Shown: positions 8,536 through 18,083, counted from the first letter of the stretch. The stretch: DNA of 64,000 nucleotides from Pseudomonas sp. TH41 (GCF_016650695.1 NZ_JAEKFH010000009.1:218396-282395), one strand, 5' to 3'. Notes: a model not told the origin generated them from the sequence alone. Numbers and translations are program-made.

Positions 8536-9362
8536 GGCTTCGCGGCAGCCCAATCGACCCAACCGAACTGCCAGGTCGCCAGGATCACAATGCCGAACGC
8601 AATGCGGTACCAGGCAAATGCCGCATAGCTGTGGGTGGCGATGAACTTGAGCAAGCCCTTGACCGCGATCATCGCGAAGATGAATGCGGTGACGAAACCG
8701 ATAGCGAACACCGGGAAGTCTGCCGGCACGAACATGTGGCGATACTTGAACCCCGAATACACCGCCGCAGCCACCATGGTCGGCATCGCTAGAAAGAACG
8801 AGAACTCGGTCGCGGTTTTGCGCGACAGCCCGAACAGCAGGCCACCAATGATCGTCGAACCGGAACGCGATGTTCCCGGGATCATCGCCAGGCACTGGGC
8901 GAAGCCGACTTTCAGAGCGTCTTGCCAAGTGATTTCATCGACCGTTTCGGCATGCACTTCATGCTGACGCTTCTCGGCCCACAACATGATTATCCCGCCC
9001 ACGACCAACGCCGTGGCAACCGTAATCGGGTTGAACAGGTATTGGTGAATCAAATCGGAAAAAATCACACCGAGGACAACGGCCGGCATAAACGCAATCA
9101 GCAGGTTCGCGGTAAAGCGACGCGCACTTGGCTGGGTCGGCAAACCGGTCACCACGTCGAGGATTTTGCGGCGAAACTCCCAGACCACGGCCAGAATCGC
9201 CCCCAACTGGATAATGATGTTGAACGCGATAGCCCGCTCACCCCCAAAGTTGAGCAAGTCGGCCACGATGATCTGGTGTCCGGTACTGGAAATGGGCAAA
9301 AACTCCGTCAGCCCTTCTACAACTCCAAGAATCAATGCCTGCAAGGCGGTCCAAAGTTCCAT
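8532..9362 (-). CDS. uppP: Undecaprenyl-diphosphate phosphatase UppP (BacA)
   Basis: 276 residues with about eight membrane segments. The two catalytic motifs are present: EGLTEFLPISSTGH (about residues 16-29) and PGTSRSGST (about 165-173). The enzyme converts C55-isoprenyl diphosphate to the monophosphate carrier for peptidoglycan and LPS O-antigen synthesis, and its loss sensitises cells to bacitracin. ATG 9362 gives the canonical N-terminus MELWTALQALILGVVEGLTE; the frame is open 44 codons further upstream but that extension is not seen in the family. It is followed by the overlapping DUF1294 gene. Confidence 0.95.
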   Translation of the reverse strand: MELWTALQALILGVVEGLTEFLPISSTGHQIIVADLLNFGGERAIAFNIIIQLGAILAVVWEFRRKILDVVTGLPTQPSARRFTANLLIAFMPAVVLGVIFSDLIHQYLFNPITVATALVVGGIIMLWAEKRQHEVHAETVDEITWQDALKVGFAQCLAMIPGTSRSGSTIIGGLLFGLSRKTATEFSFFLAMPTMVAAAVYSGFKYRHMFVPADFPVFAIGFVTAFIFAMIAVKGLLKFIATHSYAAFAWYRIAFGIVILATWQFGWVDWAAAKP

Positions 9363-9655
9363 CAATCCCCCAAGAAGCAATGCCCCCAGGCATGCCCCGT
9401 TAAAATTTTGTAGAGCGTTCACTGCAATCAGCGTAGCTGAAGTCCGGCGCGCACAAGATCCACACAGCACCGTCAAAATCCTGTGAAAAATCAACCTGGA
9501 TTCAGGCTTTACTGTGCGGGGCCGAAATCCTATCAGACAAGTCTTGTTACTGCTGCCGTGTTATTGGACTTGGGTCGAATAGGCCCGGTCTACAAAGTGT
9601 GGTTGGATGCTGGCGATCATTTATTACAAAAACAAAAACCCGGAGTGACAGCGTT

Positions 9656-11290
9656 ATGAACAGCTTGCGCAGTATGTCGATCAGCCGACGCTTGTGGCTC
9701 ATCCTGATCGTGGCCGTGATGATGCTATTGACCCTGGGCGTTTTGATGCTCAAGCAGATTCACGACGACCTTTATCATGCCAAGGCGCAGAAAACACAGC
9801 ACGTGGTGCAGACCGCCAGCGGCATTCTGACCTACTACCACGACCTCGAAACCGCCGGCACGCTCACTCGTGACGCGGCGCAGAAGCAGGCGTTGACTGC
9901 CGTTCGCGGTCTTCGTTATGACCAGAACGACTATTTCTGGATCAACGACCTGACGCCGGTGATGATCATGCACCCGGCCAACCCTAAACTCGATGGCCAG
10001 AACCTCTCGGCTATCCGCGACCCGGATGGTTTTGCGGTATTCAACGAAATGGTCGCCGTCGCCAAGTCCAGGGGGGCCGGCAGCATCGACTATCGCTGGC
10101 CAAAACCGGGTGCCAGCGCGCCGGTGGAAAAAACGTCCTACGTCAAGCTGTTCGAACCCTGGGGCTGGGTGATCGGCTCGGGCGTGTACATTGATGACAT
10201 GCAGGCCGAGTTCTACGGCCAGGTCTGGAAAGCCTCTTTCGTCGGGCTGGTGATTGCCCTGATCATGGCGCTGCTGGTGATCCTGATTGCCCGCAGCATT
10301 GTGCGGCCACTGCAAGAAACCGTGGATGCCATGGCCAACATCGCCAGCGGCGAAAGCGACCTGACCCGCAGCCTCGTCACTCAGGGCCAGGATGAAGTCT
10401 CGCAATTGGCAGGCCACTTCAATGCCTTCACCGCCAAGCTGCGACAGGTGATCAGCGAATTGCAGGTGTCCGCCAGCGCCCTGGGTCAGTCGTCCAGTGA
10501 ACTGGGCAACGACGCCGCCCAGGCACAACAACGCAGCCAGCAGCAGTCGCAGCAGATGGAATTGGTGGCGACGGCAATCAACGAAGTGACCTATGGCGTG
10601 CAGGACGTTGCGAAGAACGCCGAGCACGCCGCCAGCGAAATGCGCGATGCCGAGTCTCAGGCGCAGCAAGGGCAGGTCAACATCGACGGCAGCCTGCAAC
10701 AAATCGACAAGTTATCTTCGACCATCGATCAGGCGGTGGAAGTGATTCGGACCCTGGCCGCCGAAAGCACCCAGATCGGCAGCGTGCTGGAAGTGATCCG
10801 CTCCATCGCCGAGCAAACCAACCTGCTGGCCCTCAACGCGGCCATCGAAGCCGCCCGGGCCGGCGAGCAAGGTCGCGGTTTTGCCGTGGTGGCCGATGAA
10901 GTAAGGTTGCTGGCACAGCGCACCCAGAAGTCCACGGCCGAGATCCAATCGATGATCGAACGCCTGCAGAGTCACTCCGAAGCGGCCGTCAAGGTGATCG
11001 GCGACAGCAGCCGCGCATCGCAATTGACCATCGAGCAGGCTGGGCTGGCCGGTGCCAGCCTGAATGCCATTGGCCAGGCGCTGCGCAACCTCAACGGGTT
11101 GAACGCTTCGATCGCCAGCGCGACGTTGCAGCAGGCGCATGTGGTCGAGGACATCAATCAAAACGTCACCCAGGCGGCCGGGTTGTCCCACAGCACGGCA
11201 CTGGCGGCCGAACAATCGAGCCTGGCCAGTGTTCGGCTCAAGGAACTGAGTGAACAGGTGAACGGATTGCTCAAGCAATTCCGCGTGTAA
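9656..11290 (+). CDS. Methyl-accepting chemotaxis protein, sCache_2 type
   Basis: 544 residues from ATG 9656 (CGGAG upstream). Order of domains: membrane helix (about 10-32); periplasmic sCache_2 domain (about 35-185) with the typical YFWINDLTPVMIMHP stretch; second membrane helix (about 190-212); HAMP; and a cytoplasmic signalling helix bundle with the hairpin-tip sequence IAEQTNLLALNAAIEAARAGEQG. Known pseudomonad sCache_2 receptors bind small carboxylic acids such as malate, so a small organic acid ligand is a reasonable guess. It lacks a CheR-tethering pentapeptide; the C-terminus ends LLKQFRV. It stands alone. Confidence 0.9.
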   Translation: MNSLRSMSISRRLWLILIVAVMMLLTLGVLMLKQIHDDLYHAKAQKTQHVVQTASGILTYYHDLETAGTLTRDAAQKQALTAVRGLRYDQNDYFWINDLTPVMIMHPANPKLDGQNLSAIRDPDGFAVFNEMVAVAKSRGAGSIDYRWPKPGASAPVEKTSYVKLFEPWGWVIGSGVYIDDMQAEFYGQVWKASFVGLVIALIMALLVILIARSIVRPLQETVDAMANIASGESDLTRSLVTQGQDEVSQLAGHFNAFTAKLRQVISELQVSASALGQSSSELGNDAAQAQQRSQQQSQQMELVATAINEVTYGVQDVAKNAEHAASEMRDAESQAQQGQVNIDGSLQQIDKLSSTIDQAVEVIRTLAAESTQIGSVLEVIRSIAEQTNLLALNAAIEAARAGEQGRGFAVVADEVRLLAQRTQKSTAEIQSMIERLQSHSEAAVKVIGDSSRASQLTIEQAGLAGASLNAIGQALRNLNGLNASIASATLQQAHVVEDINQNVTQAAGLSHSTALAAEQSSLASVRLKELSEQVNGLLKQFRV

Positions 11291-11388
11291 CCCGAAAAGA
11301 TCGCAGCCTGCGGCAGCTAAATTCGACGCGCTGCCTCATTGGCAGTCCTCTCCCGGACCGCGCGTCTTTAGAAAGGGACTGGCTAGCT

Positions 11389-11406
11389 TAATGCCGATCA
11401 GTTAAG
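11389..11406. repeat. Left outer inverted repeat of an interrupted composite element
   Basis: The 18-mer TAATGCCGATCAGTTAAG. Its partner, with 16 of 18 matches, is at 12929-12946, and the same 18-mer bounds the element at 15899-16053. The REP pair at 12772-12904 and the insertion sequence lie between the two ends. Confidence 0.75.
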
Positions 11407-11496
11407 CCGTAATGCGATCTAATGAAATGGCTACCCCCGCCGCCCCCTGTGATCGCCCACTAAGCTTTCACCGGGGGCTCATCGGAGACTGATGCC

Positions 11497-12525
11497 ATGA
11501 CCAAAGTAGCTATTGCCGCCATCGACTTGGGAAAACACTCTTTTCATCTGCATGCACAAGATGATCGCGGTCATGAGCTTTGCCGCAAAAAATTCAATCG
11601 GGTGACGCTCATTCGGTACCTGGCCAACTTGGAATCCTGCACCGTCGTGATGGAGGCCTGCGGCGGCGCCCACTTCATGGCGCAGGAGGTCGCCAAGCTG
11701 GGGCATACGCCCAAGCTCATTGCACCTCATCTCGTGCGTCCGTATGTGAAAAGCAACAAAAACGACTTCGCTGATGCCGAGGCGATCTGCGAGGCGGCGA
11801 CCCGGCCCACGATGCGTTTTGTGCCGCCAAAAACCCAAGCCCAACAGGCGCTGGCCATGTCCAACTCGCTCCGTGAGTCGTTCATTAAAGACCGCACTGC
11901 GACCGTCAATCGGATTCACGCAGCCCTTCTGGAGGTTGGTGTCAGCCTCGCAGCCGGCTTCAAAGCCATCAAAGAGCTTCCAGCGTTGCTTGAGGTGAGT
12001 TCATTTTCTGAACGCATCAAGAAAAATCTGATGGTGCTGCATGGGCACTTCAACTATCTGGATGGGCAGGTCAAGGCGCAGGACAAAGACATGGAATGCC
12101 AGGCCGCTGAAGATGATCTGGCAACGCGCTTGATGACCATGCCGTGCATCGGCCCGATCACCTCCACCGTCCTGGCTGCCGAGTTGGGCGATGGCAAACA
12201 GTTCAAATGTGGCCGAGGCTATGCGGCCTCGATCGGGTTGGTGCCCAAACAGCACTCCACGGGCGGCAAGACCGTTCTGCTGGGCATCAGCAAGCGTGGT
12301 GATCGAAACCAGAGACGCCTACTCATCCAGTGTGCCCGTGTTTATTTGATACAGCTGGAACGACAGAAAGGTGCTTTGGCGGACTGGGTCCGCCAGCTAT
12401 TAGCGTCCCACCATCACTCCAATCTCGTGGTCTGTGCGTTGGCCAACAAGCTGGCAAGAATCGCCTGGGCGATTGCGGCACACCACACCGAATTCGATGC
12501 AGGGCCAAGCGTGATGAACGCCTGA
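11497..12525 (+). CDS. IS110-family (IS1111-group) transposase
   Basis: 342 residues with the two domains of the family. The N-terminal RuvC-like DEDD domain shows IAAIDLGKHSF (Asp), VVMEACGGAHF (Glu) and KSNKNDFADAEAI (Asp pair). The C-terminal transposase_20 domain has MPCIGPITSTVLAAELGD, AASIGLVPKQHSTGGK with the Ser expected to be catalytic, and the IS1111-type KTVLLGISKRGDRNQR. The protein appears intact and is expected to work with an element-encoded guide RNA. ATG 11497 is 18 codons before the region where homology begins, with GGAGACTGATGCC upstream. Confidence 0.93.
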   Translation: MTKVAIAAIDLGKHSFHLHAQDDRGHELCRKKFNRVTLIRYLANLESCTVVMEACGGAHFMAQEVAKLGHTPKLIAPHLVRPYVKSNKNDFADAEAICEAATRPTMRFVPPKTQAQQALAMSNSLRESFIKDRTATVNRIHAALLEVGVSLAAGFKAIKELPALLEVSSFSERIKKNLMVLHGHFNYLDGQVKAQDKDMECQAAEDDLATRLMTMPCIGPITSTVLAAELGDGKQFKCGRGYAASIGLVPKQHSTGGKTVLLGISKRGDRNQRRLLIQCARVYLIQLERQKGALADWVRQLLASHHHSNLVVCALANKLARIAWAIAAHHTEFDAGPSVMNA

Positions 12526-12756
12526 CCCTGCTGTCACCCAAGCACCACCCACCTTGTTTGCGATGCTGGATAACAGATGACGTGAACGGCCAACCGGCCT
12601 GACGACAACCCTGAGCTGCTACACGGCTGAAAGGCCGTCAATCTAATTAGGGTCGTTAGGCATCGATTCTCATCGAGGCGCGGGGCCACAACCCCACTCA
12701 GACGCCGGATAGATGAAAGCAAGCCAAACACGCATCAAAAACAGTATTGCAGAAAA
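12526..12756 (+). ncRNA. Candidate guide (bridge/seek) RNA region of the IS1111 element
   Basis: In IS1111-group elements the guide RNA is known to be encoded in the long non-coding right end, between the transposase stop and the right repeat. This 231-bp stretch occupies that position, has no coding potential and contains short hairpins such as GGCCAACCGGCC around 12589-12600. The exact RNA ends and loops were not determined; this is a positional inference. Confidence 0.4.
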
Positions 12757-12771
12757 GGGGGTAACCATAGA

Positions 12772-12904
12772 TGTAGCAGCTGGCGAAGCCTGCGTTCGGC
12801 GGCGAAGCCGTCGTAAAACCTGTCCACGAGGTGTTTCTGATGCATCGCGTCGACTGATTTCACGACGGCTTCGCCGCCGAACGCAGGCTTCGCCAGCTGC
12901 TACA
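12772..12904. repeat. REP inverted-repeat pair (CAGCTGGCGAAGCCTGCG type)
   Basis: Perfect 43-base arms at 12772-12814 and 12862-12904 with a 47-base loop. It starts four bases after the right inverted repeat of the insertion sequence and lies inside the outer 18-mer repeats. Confidence 0.93.
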
Positions 12905-12928
12905 GGAAGCGTGTTTCACCTGGGATTT

Positions 12929-12946
12929 CTTAACTGACAGGCATTA
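12929..12946. repeat. Right outer inverted repeat of the interrupted composite element
   Basis: CTTAACTGACAGGCATTA, the inverse of the 18-mer at 11389-11406 with two mismatches. The bases outside both ends (CTGGCTAGC on the left, CTGGCTAGC on the right at 12947-12955) are also shared. Confidence 0.7.
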
Positions 12947-12950
12947 CTGG

Positions 12951-13274
12951 CTAGCTGGCCTTTTTTCCGACGAAGCCCATCTCAATTGGGGTCTTTATGT
13001 AAAACACGGAGATTTCCTCAGCCTCCAATCGCTTGAACAACCTTTCGGATTCGTCCTCGGTGATAGCCATGCGAATCTCCGTAGGCTGATCTGCCAATTC
13101 AAAAAAATGCGAGGAGTGCATCCGACCGGTGTGCCCAAAACCCTCGATACCGGTAGAGAGGGTCGCGCCTCTCAGCCCCATTTCTTTGGCCACATCAACG
13201 ATCCAGTCACCGAGCATCTTTCCCTGATAACGACGGTTCTGTTGGGTAAAGAAAATCACCAGAAAACCATTCAT
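12951..13274 (-). CDS. DUF190 family protein
   Basis: 107 residues. The family pattern is seen in LVIFFTQQNRRYQGKMLGDW, GLRGATLSTGIEGFG, MHSSHFFELADQPTEIRMAI and the C-terminal FYIKTPIEMGFVG. The fold is a small GlnB-like alpha/beta protein; DUF190 genes often travel with fluoride channel genes (crcB) elsewhere, but none is present here and function is unknown. ATG 13274 is chosen because GAGGAG sits six bases before it; the Met two codons upstream would overlap that site. It is followed in the same direction after trmK by 44 bp. Confidence 0.85.
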   Translation of the reverse strand: MNGFLVIFFTQQNRRYQGKMLGDWIVDVAKEMGLRGATLSTGIEGFGHTGRMHSSHFFELADQPTEIRMAITEDESERLFKRLEAEEISVFYIKTPIEMGFVGKKAS

Positions 13275-13318
13275 TTTCATCTCCTCAACGCGTGTCCCCA
13301 CAGAAACCCGTAGCCGTC

Positions 13319-14056
13319 TCAAGCCAGCAGTTCAGTGATCCACCGGGCCTGCCGGGCGATGTCTTGCACCTTCTCCTCGGGCACGGCTCGCCGCGCCTGG
13401 GTGAACTTCGCGAGGGTCTGCTGCTTGTGGCGCAGCATGCGCTGCCACTTGACCAGGAACGCCGGGCTGCGTGCCTGCATCTGCAGCGGGCCGAAGTACA
13501 ACTCCTCGGCGGTGTACATCACCGGCCCGTCGCGCTCGGCGACGATGATTTCGTAGTCGAAGCGGTGTTCCCGCAGTACTTCCTCGCAGAGGATTCGGTA
13601 GCCATTTTCCATCAACCATTGGCGCAGTGGCTGCTCGCCGCCGTTGGGCTGCAGGATCAGGCGCTCCTGGCCGCTCAGGCGCGCCTTGCCGCTGTCGAGG
13701 ATATCTCGGATCGTCTCGCCGCCCATGCCGCAGATGCTGATCGCCGTGATCCCGTCTCCCGGCTCGATCGCCGCCAGGCCATTGGCCAGGCGCACGGTGA
13801 TCCACGGGTCCAAATCGTTCTCGCGCACGGTGCGTTCGGCCGAGCGGAACGGCGTCAATGCCACCTCGCCGGCCACCGCCGCCGCGATGGCGCCACGGTG
13901 CATCAACGCCACCGGCAGGTAGCCGTGATCCGAGCCGATATCGGCCAGGCGCGCACCTGCTGGCACATGCGCCGCCACGCGCTCCAGGCGCATGGACAAT
14001 GTCTGTTCGTTCAACTGCAGTTCCTTTTCACCACGAATGTCCGGCACCTTTGGCAT
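13319..14056 (-). CDS. trmK: tRNA (adenine(22)-N1)-methyltransferase TrmK
   Basis: 245 residues with a Rossmann-type methyltransferase domain. Motif I is LADIGSDHGYLPVAL (about residues 37-51), motif II GEVALTPFRSAERT, and the family-specific ISICGMGGETIRDIL and LILQPNGGEQPLRQWL follow. The C-terminal part is a coiled-coil-like segment typical of TrmK/YqfN. The enzyme places m1A at position 22 of certain tRNAs in Bacillus; in pseudomonads the family is common but less studied. It is divergent from acuR (143 bp gap). Confidence 0.88.
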   Translation of the reverse strand: MPKVPDIRGEKELQLNEQTLSMRLERVAAHVPAGARLADIGSDHGYLPVALMHRGAIAAAVAGEVALTPFRSAERTVRENDLDPWITVRLANGLAAIEPGDGITAISICGMGGETIRDILDSGKARLSGQERLILQPNGGEQPLRQWLMENGYRILCEEVLREHRFDYEIIVAERDGPVMYTAEELYFGPLQMQARSPAFLVKWQRMLRHKQQTLAKFTQARRAVPEEKVQDIARQARWITELLA

Positions 14057-14179
14057 GGGTGCGATCGGCCCATAATGCTTGCTGAGAGAGACAGGATAAA
14101 GCGCCGGCGCGCGAGTTAAAAGTTCTGTCGGGCCTGCACGTTTCCTATGAACTGACCTTTTGCGCTTGCATTACAATAC

Positions 14180-14187
14180 GACCGGTC
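14180..14187. promoter_or_regulatory. Palindromic operator before acuR (GACCGGTC core)
   Basis: GACCGGTC followed by TATA, 12 bases before the acuR start codon. The arrangement resembles TAGACnnnnGTCTA-type sites of TetR regulators such as NemR. A related site precedes acuI. Confidence 0.6.
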
Positions 14188-14199
14188 TATATTGACCCC

Positions 14200-14826
14200 A
14201 TGACGAGCTTACCTAAACGCCGCGGGCGTCCGCCGAAAAGCCCCCGCACCAATCCCGATACCCGCAATGCGTTGATTCGTAGCGGTACAGCCCTGCTGAC
14301 CGAACAGGGTTTCATGAGTACCGGCATCGAATCGCTGCTCGCGCAGGTCGGGGTGCCTAAAGGCTCGTTCTACTACTACTTCGAAAGCAAGGAAGCCTTC
14401 GGGCATGCCGTGCTGGACAACTACGCCGACTATTTCGCACGGCGCCTGGATCGGCATTTCCTGCACGAAGACCTGACACCGCTGCAACGCATAGCTGCCT
14501 TCGTCGAAGACGCCAAACGCGGAATGACCAAGTATGAATTCAAGCGGGGTTGCCTGGTGGGTAACCTGGGCCAGGAAGTGACCATGCTGCCGGCCAGCTT
14601 TAAACAACGCCTGGACGCCGTGATCATCTCCTGGGAGAAGCGCCTGGGGGATTGTCTGCAAGCGGCCAAGGCCCACGGCGAACTGGCCCCGGCAGTGAAT
14701 TGCGAGGAGCAAGCCGCATTTTTCTGGATCGGCTGGGAGGGTGCGGTACTGCGTGCCCGCCTGACTGGTAACACTCACCCGCTGGACATCTTCCTGCGTG
14801 GCTTTCTATCCGGGCTCAGCGCCTGA
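14200..14826 (+). CDS. acuR: TetR-family regulator, AcuR-like
   Basis: 208 residues. The N-terminal helix-turn-helix is visible as TALLTEQGFMSTGIESLLAQVGVPKGSFYYYFESKEAFG (about residues 28-67). The C-terminal ligand domain has the CLVGNLGQEV block shared by AcuR/NemR-type repressors (Cys at about residue 117). The gene is followed after 45 bp by acuI, as in the known acuR-acuI pair, where AcuR represses and acrylate or acrylyl-CoA derivatives induce. Operator-like palindromes lie just before its start codon and before acuI, which implies autorepression. The start is the ATG directly after TTGACCCC; no strong ribosome site precedes it. Confidence 0.85.
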   Translation: MTSLPKRRGRPPKSPRTNPDTRNALIRSGTALLTEQGFMSTGIESLLAQVGVPKGSFYYYFESKEAFGHAVLDNYADYFARRLDRHFLHEDLTPLQRIAAFVEDAKRGMTKYEFKRGCLVGNLGQEVTMLPASFKQRLDAVIISWEKRLGDCLQAAKAHGELAPAVNCEEQAAFFWIGWEGAVLRARLTGNTHPLDIFLRGFLSGLSA

Positions 14827-14842
14827 TTTTTTGCACTGTTTA

Positions 14843-14857
14843 TAGACGATCAGTCTA
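14843..14857. promoter_or_regulatory. Operator before acuI (TAGAC-GATCA-GTCTA)
   Basis: Inverted repeat TAGAC/GTCTA with a five-base centre, between acuR and acuI, immediately before the AGGAG ribosome site of acuI. It is the better match of the two candidate AcuR sites. Confidence 0.65.
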
Positions 14858-14871
14858 AAAGGAGAAGAGCG

Positions 14872-15855
<984 letters not shown>

Positions 15856-15898
15856 GTCGGCAATGCCAGAACGATCAACCAAAAAACAGGCTTAGAGT

Positions 15899-16053
15899 TA
15901 ATGCCGATCAGTTAAGGAAATCTGTAGGAGCGAGCTTGCTCGCGATAAACCTGAGGGCAACGCGTTTATCCGGAAGCACGCGTTATCGTTAGCGTCCATC
16001 GCGAGCAAGCTCGCTCCTACAAAGGCGCACATTCGCTTAACTGATCGGCATTA
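15899..16053. repeat. Composite repeat: outer 18-bp inverted repeats around a REP pair
   Basis: A 155-bp unit with perfect outer repeats (15899-15916 and 16036-16053; TAATGCCGATCAGTTAAG and its inverse) and an inner REP pair (arms about 15923-15946 and 15998-16021, TAGGAGCGAGCTTGCTCGCGA type). It has no coding capacity. The same outer ends surround a different REP class at 11389-12946, so the outer ends and the REP cores appear to be separable modules. A MITE derived from an unidentified insertion sequence is a possible explanation. Confidence 0.8.
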
Positions 16054-16127
16054 GGCCTGGGGTGTCCTTCTTGTATTCGGTAATGCAGCGCCGGGCACCC
16101 ATTACGAACCGCATGCGCGGTTACGGC

Positions 16128-17027
16128 CTACCCCGCCAAAGCGTCAGCCGCCGCCCAACTCATGAACGCTTGCGCGACCTGTGAAGGGCGCATGGCCGTG
16201 GATTGGGCGAGCACCACTCGCTGGGGATTGAGCACCTCAAGGATCGGGCGACAGGCTATCGCCTTGCCGTCGTAACTCTGGTCACCCGCAGGCCGGGTAC
16301 AGGACAAGGCCACGCCGTAACCATGGGCCACCAGACCGCGCTGCATCTCGAAGGTCTGGGTGTATTGCTGCGCCATGGGGTGCAGGTCCTGGGACCAAAA
16401 TAACGAAAGGAAATACTCCCGCGTCTGCGCGATGTCTTCCAGGATCAGGCACTCGTGCGAGAGGTCCAGCAGCGAGACTTCGGCCTGAACCGCCAAGGGG
16501 TGATCGGCCGGCAACAAGGCATAGGGCGGCAGTTGGTCGAGCACCGTGCGTTCGGCCAGCGGATCGAGCCCCAACTCATAGGTCAATGCCAGCTCTGCCT
16601 TGCCGGCGCTGAGAATCCGGTGCACACCCGCCAGGTCGGTTTCGAACAAAGTGACTGTCACTTCCGGGTGTTGCGCACGAAAGCCTGCGAGCAAGCGCGG
16701 CGCATAGTACGGCCCCAAATCCTGGAAACAGACCAGCGTCAGCTGACCGCGCAAAGCCTGTGGCCCCCCATGTACCTGGGTCATCGCCACCGCCAGGTTG
16801 AGGATATCTCGCGCCCGTCCCAATAGGCGCTGGCCCGCGGGGGTCAGTTCGAGCCCGCGGCTGACCTGACGCCGAAACAGGCGCTCGCCCAACGTGCCTT
16901 CCAGTTGCGAGATCGCCAGCGACACCGAGGGTTGCGACACGTGCCGTGCTCTGGCCGCCGCGCTGATGCTGCCGTGCTCGGCCGCCGCCACGAAATACTC
17001 CAACTGACGAAACGAAAAACCTATCAT
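16128..17027 (-). CDS. LysR-family transcriptional regulator
   Basis: 299 residues. The winged helix-turn-helix is FSFRQLEYFVAAAEHGSISAAARARHVSQPSVSLAISQLEG (about residues 4-44), followed by the LysR substrate-binding domain (about 90-292). It is divergent from the dioxygenase gene 97 bp away, and the ABC transporter genes follow that in the same direction, so it probably controls the whole unit. The inducer is unknown. Confidence 0.87.
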   Translation of the reverse strand: MIGFSFRQLEYFVAAAEHGSISAAARARHVSQPSVSLAISQLEGTLGERLFRRQVSRGLELTPAGQRLLGRARDILNLAVAMTQVHGGPQALRGQLTLVCFQDLGPYYAPRLLAGFRAQHPEVTVTLFETDLAGVHRILSAGKAELALTYELGLDPLAERTVLDQLPPYALLPADHPLAVQAEVSLLDLSHECLILEDIAQTREYFLSLFWSQDLHPMAQQYTQTFEMQRGLVAHGYGVALSCTRPAGDQSYDGKAIACRPILEVLNPQRVVLAQSTAMRPSQVAQAFMSWAAADALAG

Positions 17028-17035
17028 GTTTCCCT

Positions 17036-17110
17036 ATACTCAAGAATAAGAAATATATCGTTTTCCTATTTATATCTAAAAGCAATACTCCTTGCATACC
17101 AATAACAGCA
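17036..17110. promoter_or_regulatory. AT-rich divergent promoter region of the LysR/dioxygenase pair
   Basis: A markedly AT-rich stretch between the divergent starts with imperfect dyads such as AAATATAT...ATTTATAT (about 17050-17074), as expected for a LysR-type operator plus promoter. The AAGGAG ribosome site of the dioxygenase follows at 17111-17116. Confidence 0.45.
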
Positions 17111-17124
17111 AAGGAGCAAATCCG

Positions 17125-17934
17125 ATGATGATGTCCGATGTCGAGGTATTTCAGCGCGACGGTGCCGTTGTTTTGCGCGGCGTCTTCACCGACTGGATCG
17201 AGCGTCTGCGTGAAGGTTTCGAACAGAACCTGGCCCACCCCAGTCAGTTTGCGATCGAGAATGTGGGCAGCGGCGAAGGCGGCCGGTTTTTCGAAGACTA
17301 CTGCAACTGGCAGCGCATTCCGGCCTTTAGCGACTTCGTCCTCAACTCACCGGCGGCGGGCATTGCCGGGCAGATCATGCAATCGCAGCAGGTGCAGGTG
17401 TTCCACGACCATATCCTGGTCAAGGAGCCCGGCACGTCCAAGCCAACGCCTTGGCATCAGGATCTGCCCTATTACTGCGTGAACGGTCTGCAGACTGCCA
17501 GCTACTGGATTCCCCTTGACCCGGTGACCAAGCTCAACACCCTGAGCGTGGTACTCGGCTCCCACCGATGGCCCAAACCGGTACGCCCTAAAAGCTGGGC
17601 CAACAACGCCGACTTCTATGGCGAAGCCAACTCCGTTACCGGGGAAAGTGTGTTCATGGACATGCCGGATGTTGAAAACGGCGACTTCACCATCCTCTCG
17701 CCGGAGCTGCAACCGGGCGATGCGGTGGTGTTCGATTTCCGCACCGTACACGGTGCCGCGGGCAACCAGGGCACCGGCCGCCGAAGAGCGTTCTCGACCC
17801 GCTTCATCGGTGACGACGTTCGCTACATTGCCCGCCCGGGCCGTACATCCCCGCCCTTCCCCGGGATCAACCTGGATAACGGCGATCGCATGCGCGAAGA
17901 CTGGTTTCCAGTGGTCTGGCGTAAAGACGCCTGA
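17125..17934 (+). CDS. Phytanoyl-CoA dioxygenase (PhyH) family hydroxylase
   Basis: 269 residues from ATG 17125, set by AAGGAG eight bases upstream. The Fe(II)/2-oxoglutarate site is visible: PWHQDLPYY gives the His-X-Asp pair (about residues 112-114), and FDFRTVHGAAGNQGTGRRRAFS gives the distal His and the 2-oxoglutarate Arg. PhyH enzymes hydroxylate small molecules including amino-acid-like compounds (for example ectoine) and phosphonates. It is followed by a polar amino-acid ABC importer, so an imported amino acid or amine is the likely substrate. This assignment is from context; the residues that set specificity were not identified. Confidence 0.82.
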   Translation: MMMSDVEVFQRDGAVVLRGVFTDWIERLREGFEQNLAHPSQFAIENVGSGEGGRFFEDYCNWQRIPAFSDFVLNSPAAGIAGQIMQSQQVQVFHDHILVKEPGTSKPTPWHQDLPYYCVNGLQTASYWIPLDPVTKLNTLSVVLGSHRWPKPVRPKSWANNADFYGEANSVTGESVFMDMPDVENGDFTILSPELQPGDAVVFDFRTVHGAAGNQGTGRRRAFSTRFIGDDVRYIARPGRTSPPFPGINLDNGDRMREDWFPVVWRKDA

Positions 17935-18083
17935 CACAACGGCGCGCGTTTACCCCTGAGTTCATTACTTATCTCTCCAGCGGCCAGGGAGAGCGAGTTG
18001 TCTGCAGCAGATACACGGTTTCGCGATTGAGCGCTTTTGCTCGAAAAAATAACAATAAAAATCCCCCAGTCGGAGACACATCT

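Larger units (their letters stand above)
11427..12768 (+). mobile_element. IS1111-group (IS110 family) insertion sequence
   Basis: The element is bounded by 12-base subterminal inverted repeats, ATGGCTACCCCC at 11427-11438 and GGGGGTAACCAT at 12757-12768, with 11 of 12 matches. The true ends are probably a few bases outside. The transposase is full length. The short left non-coding end (about 70 bp) and long right end (about 240 bp) fit the IS1111 layout. The right end abuts a REP arm that begins TGTAGCAGCTGG at 12772. REP targeting is known for other pseudomonad IS1111 elements such as ISPpu9 and ISPpu10. No target duplication is expected or seen. Confidence 0.85.

Noticed and set aside
9363..9494. 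44-codon N-terminal extension of uppP
   Set aside because: UppP proteins start at MELWTALQ-type sequence; the extension is Cys/Arg-rich and not conserved in the family.
12713..12937. 74-codon open frame after the insertion sequence
   Set aside because: It consists of the insertion-sequence end and the REP pair; the Arg-rich product reflects the repeat.
13275..13318. Possible fluoride riboswitch for DUF190
   Set aside because: Only 44 bp separate it from trmK and no CrcB motif fold or crcB gene is visible.
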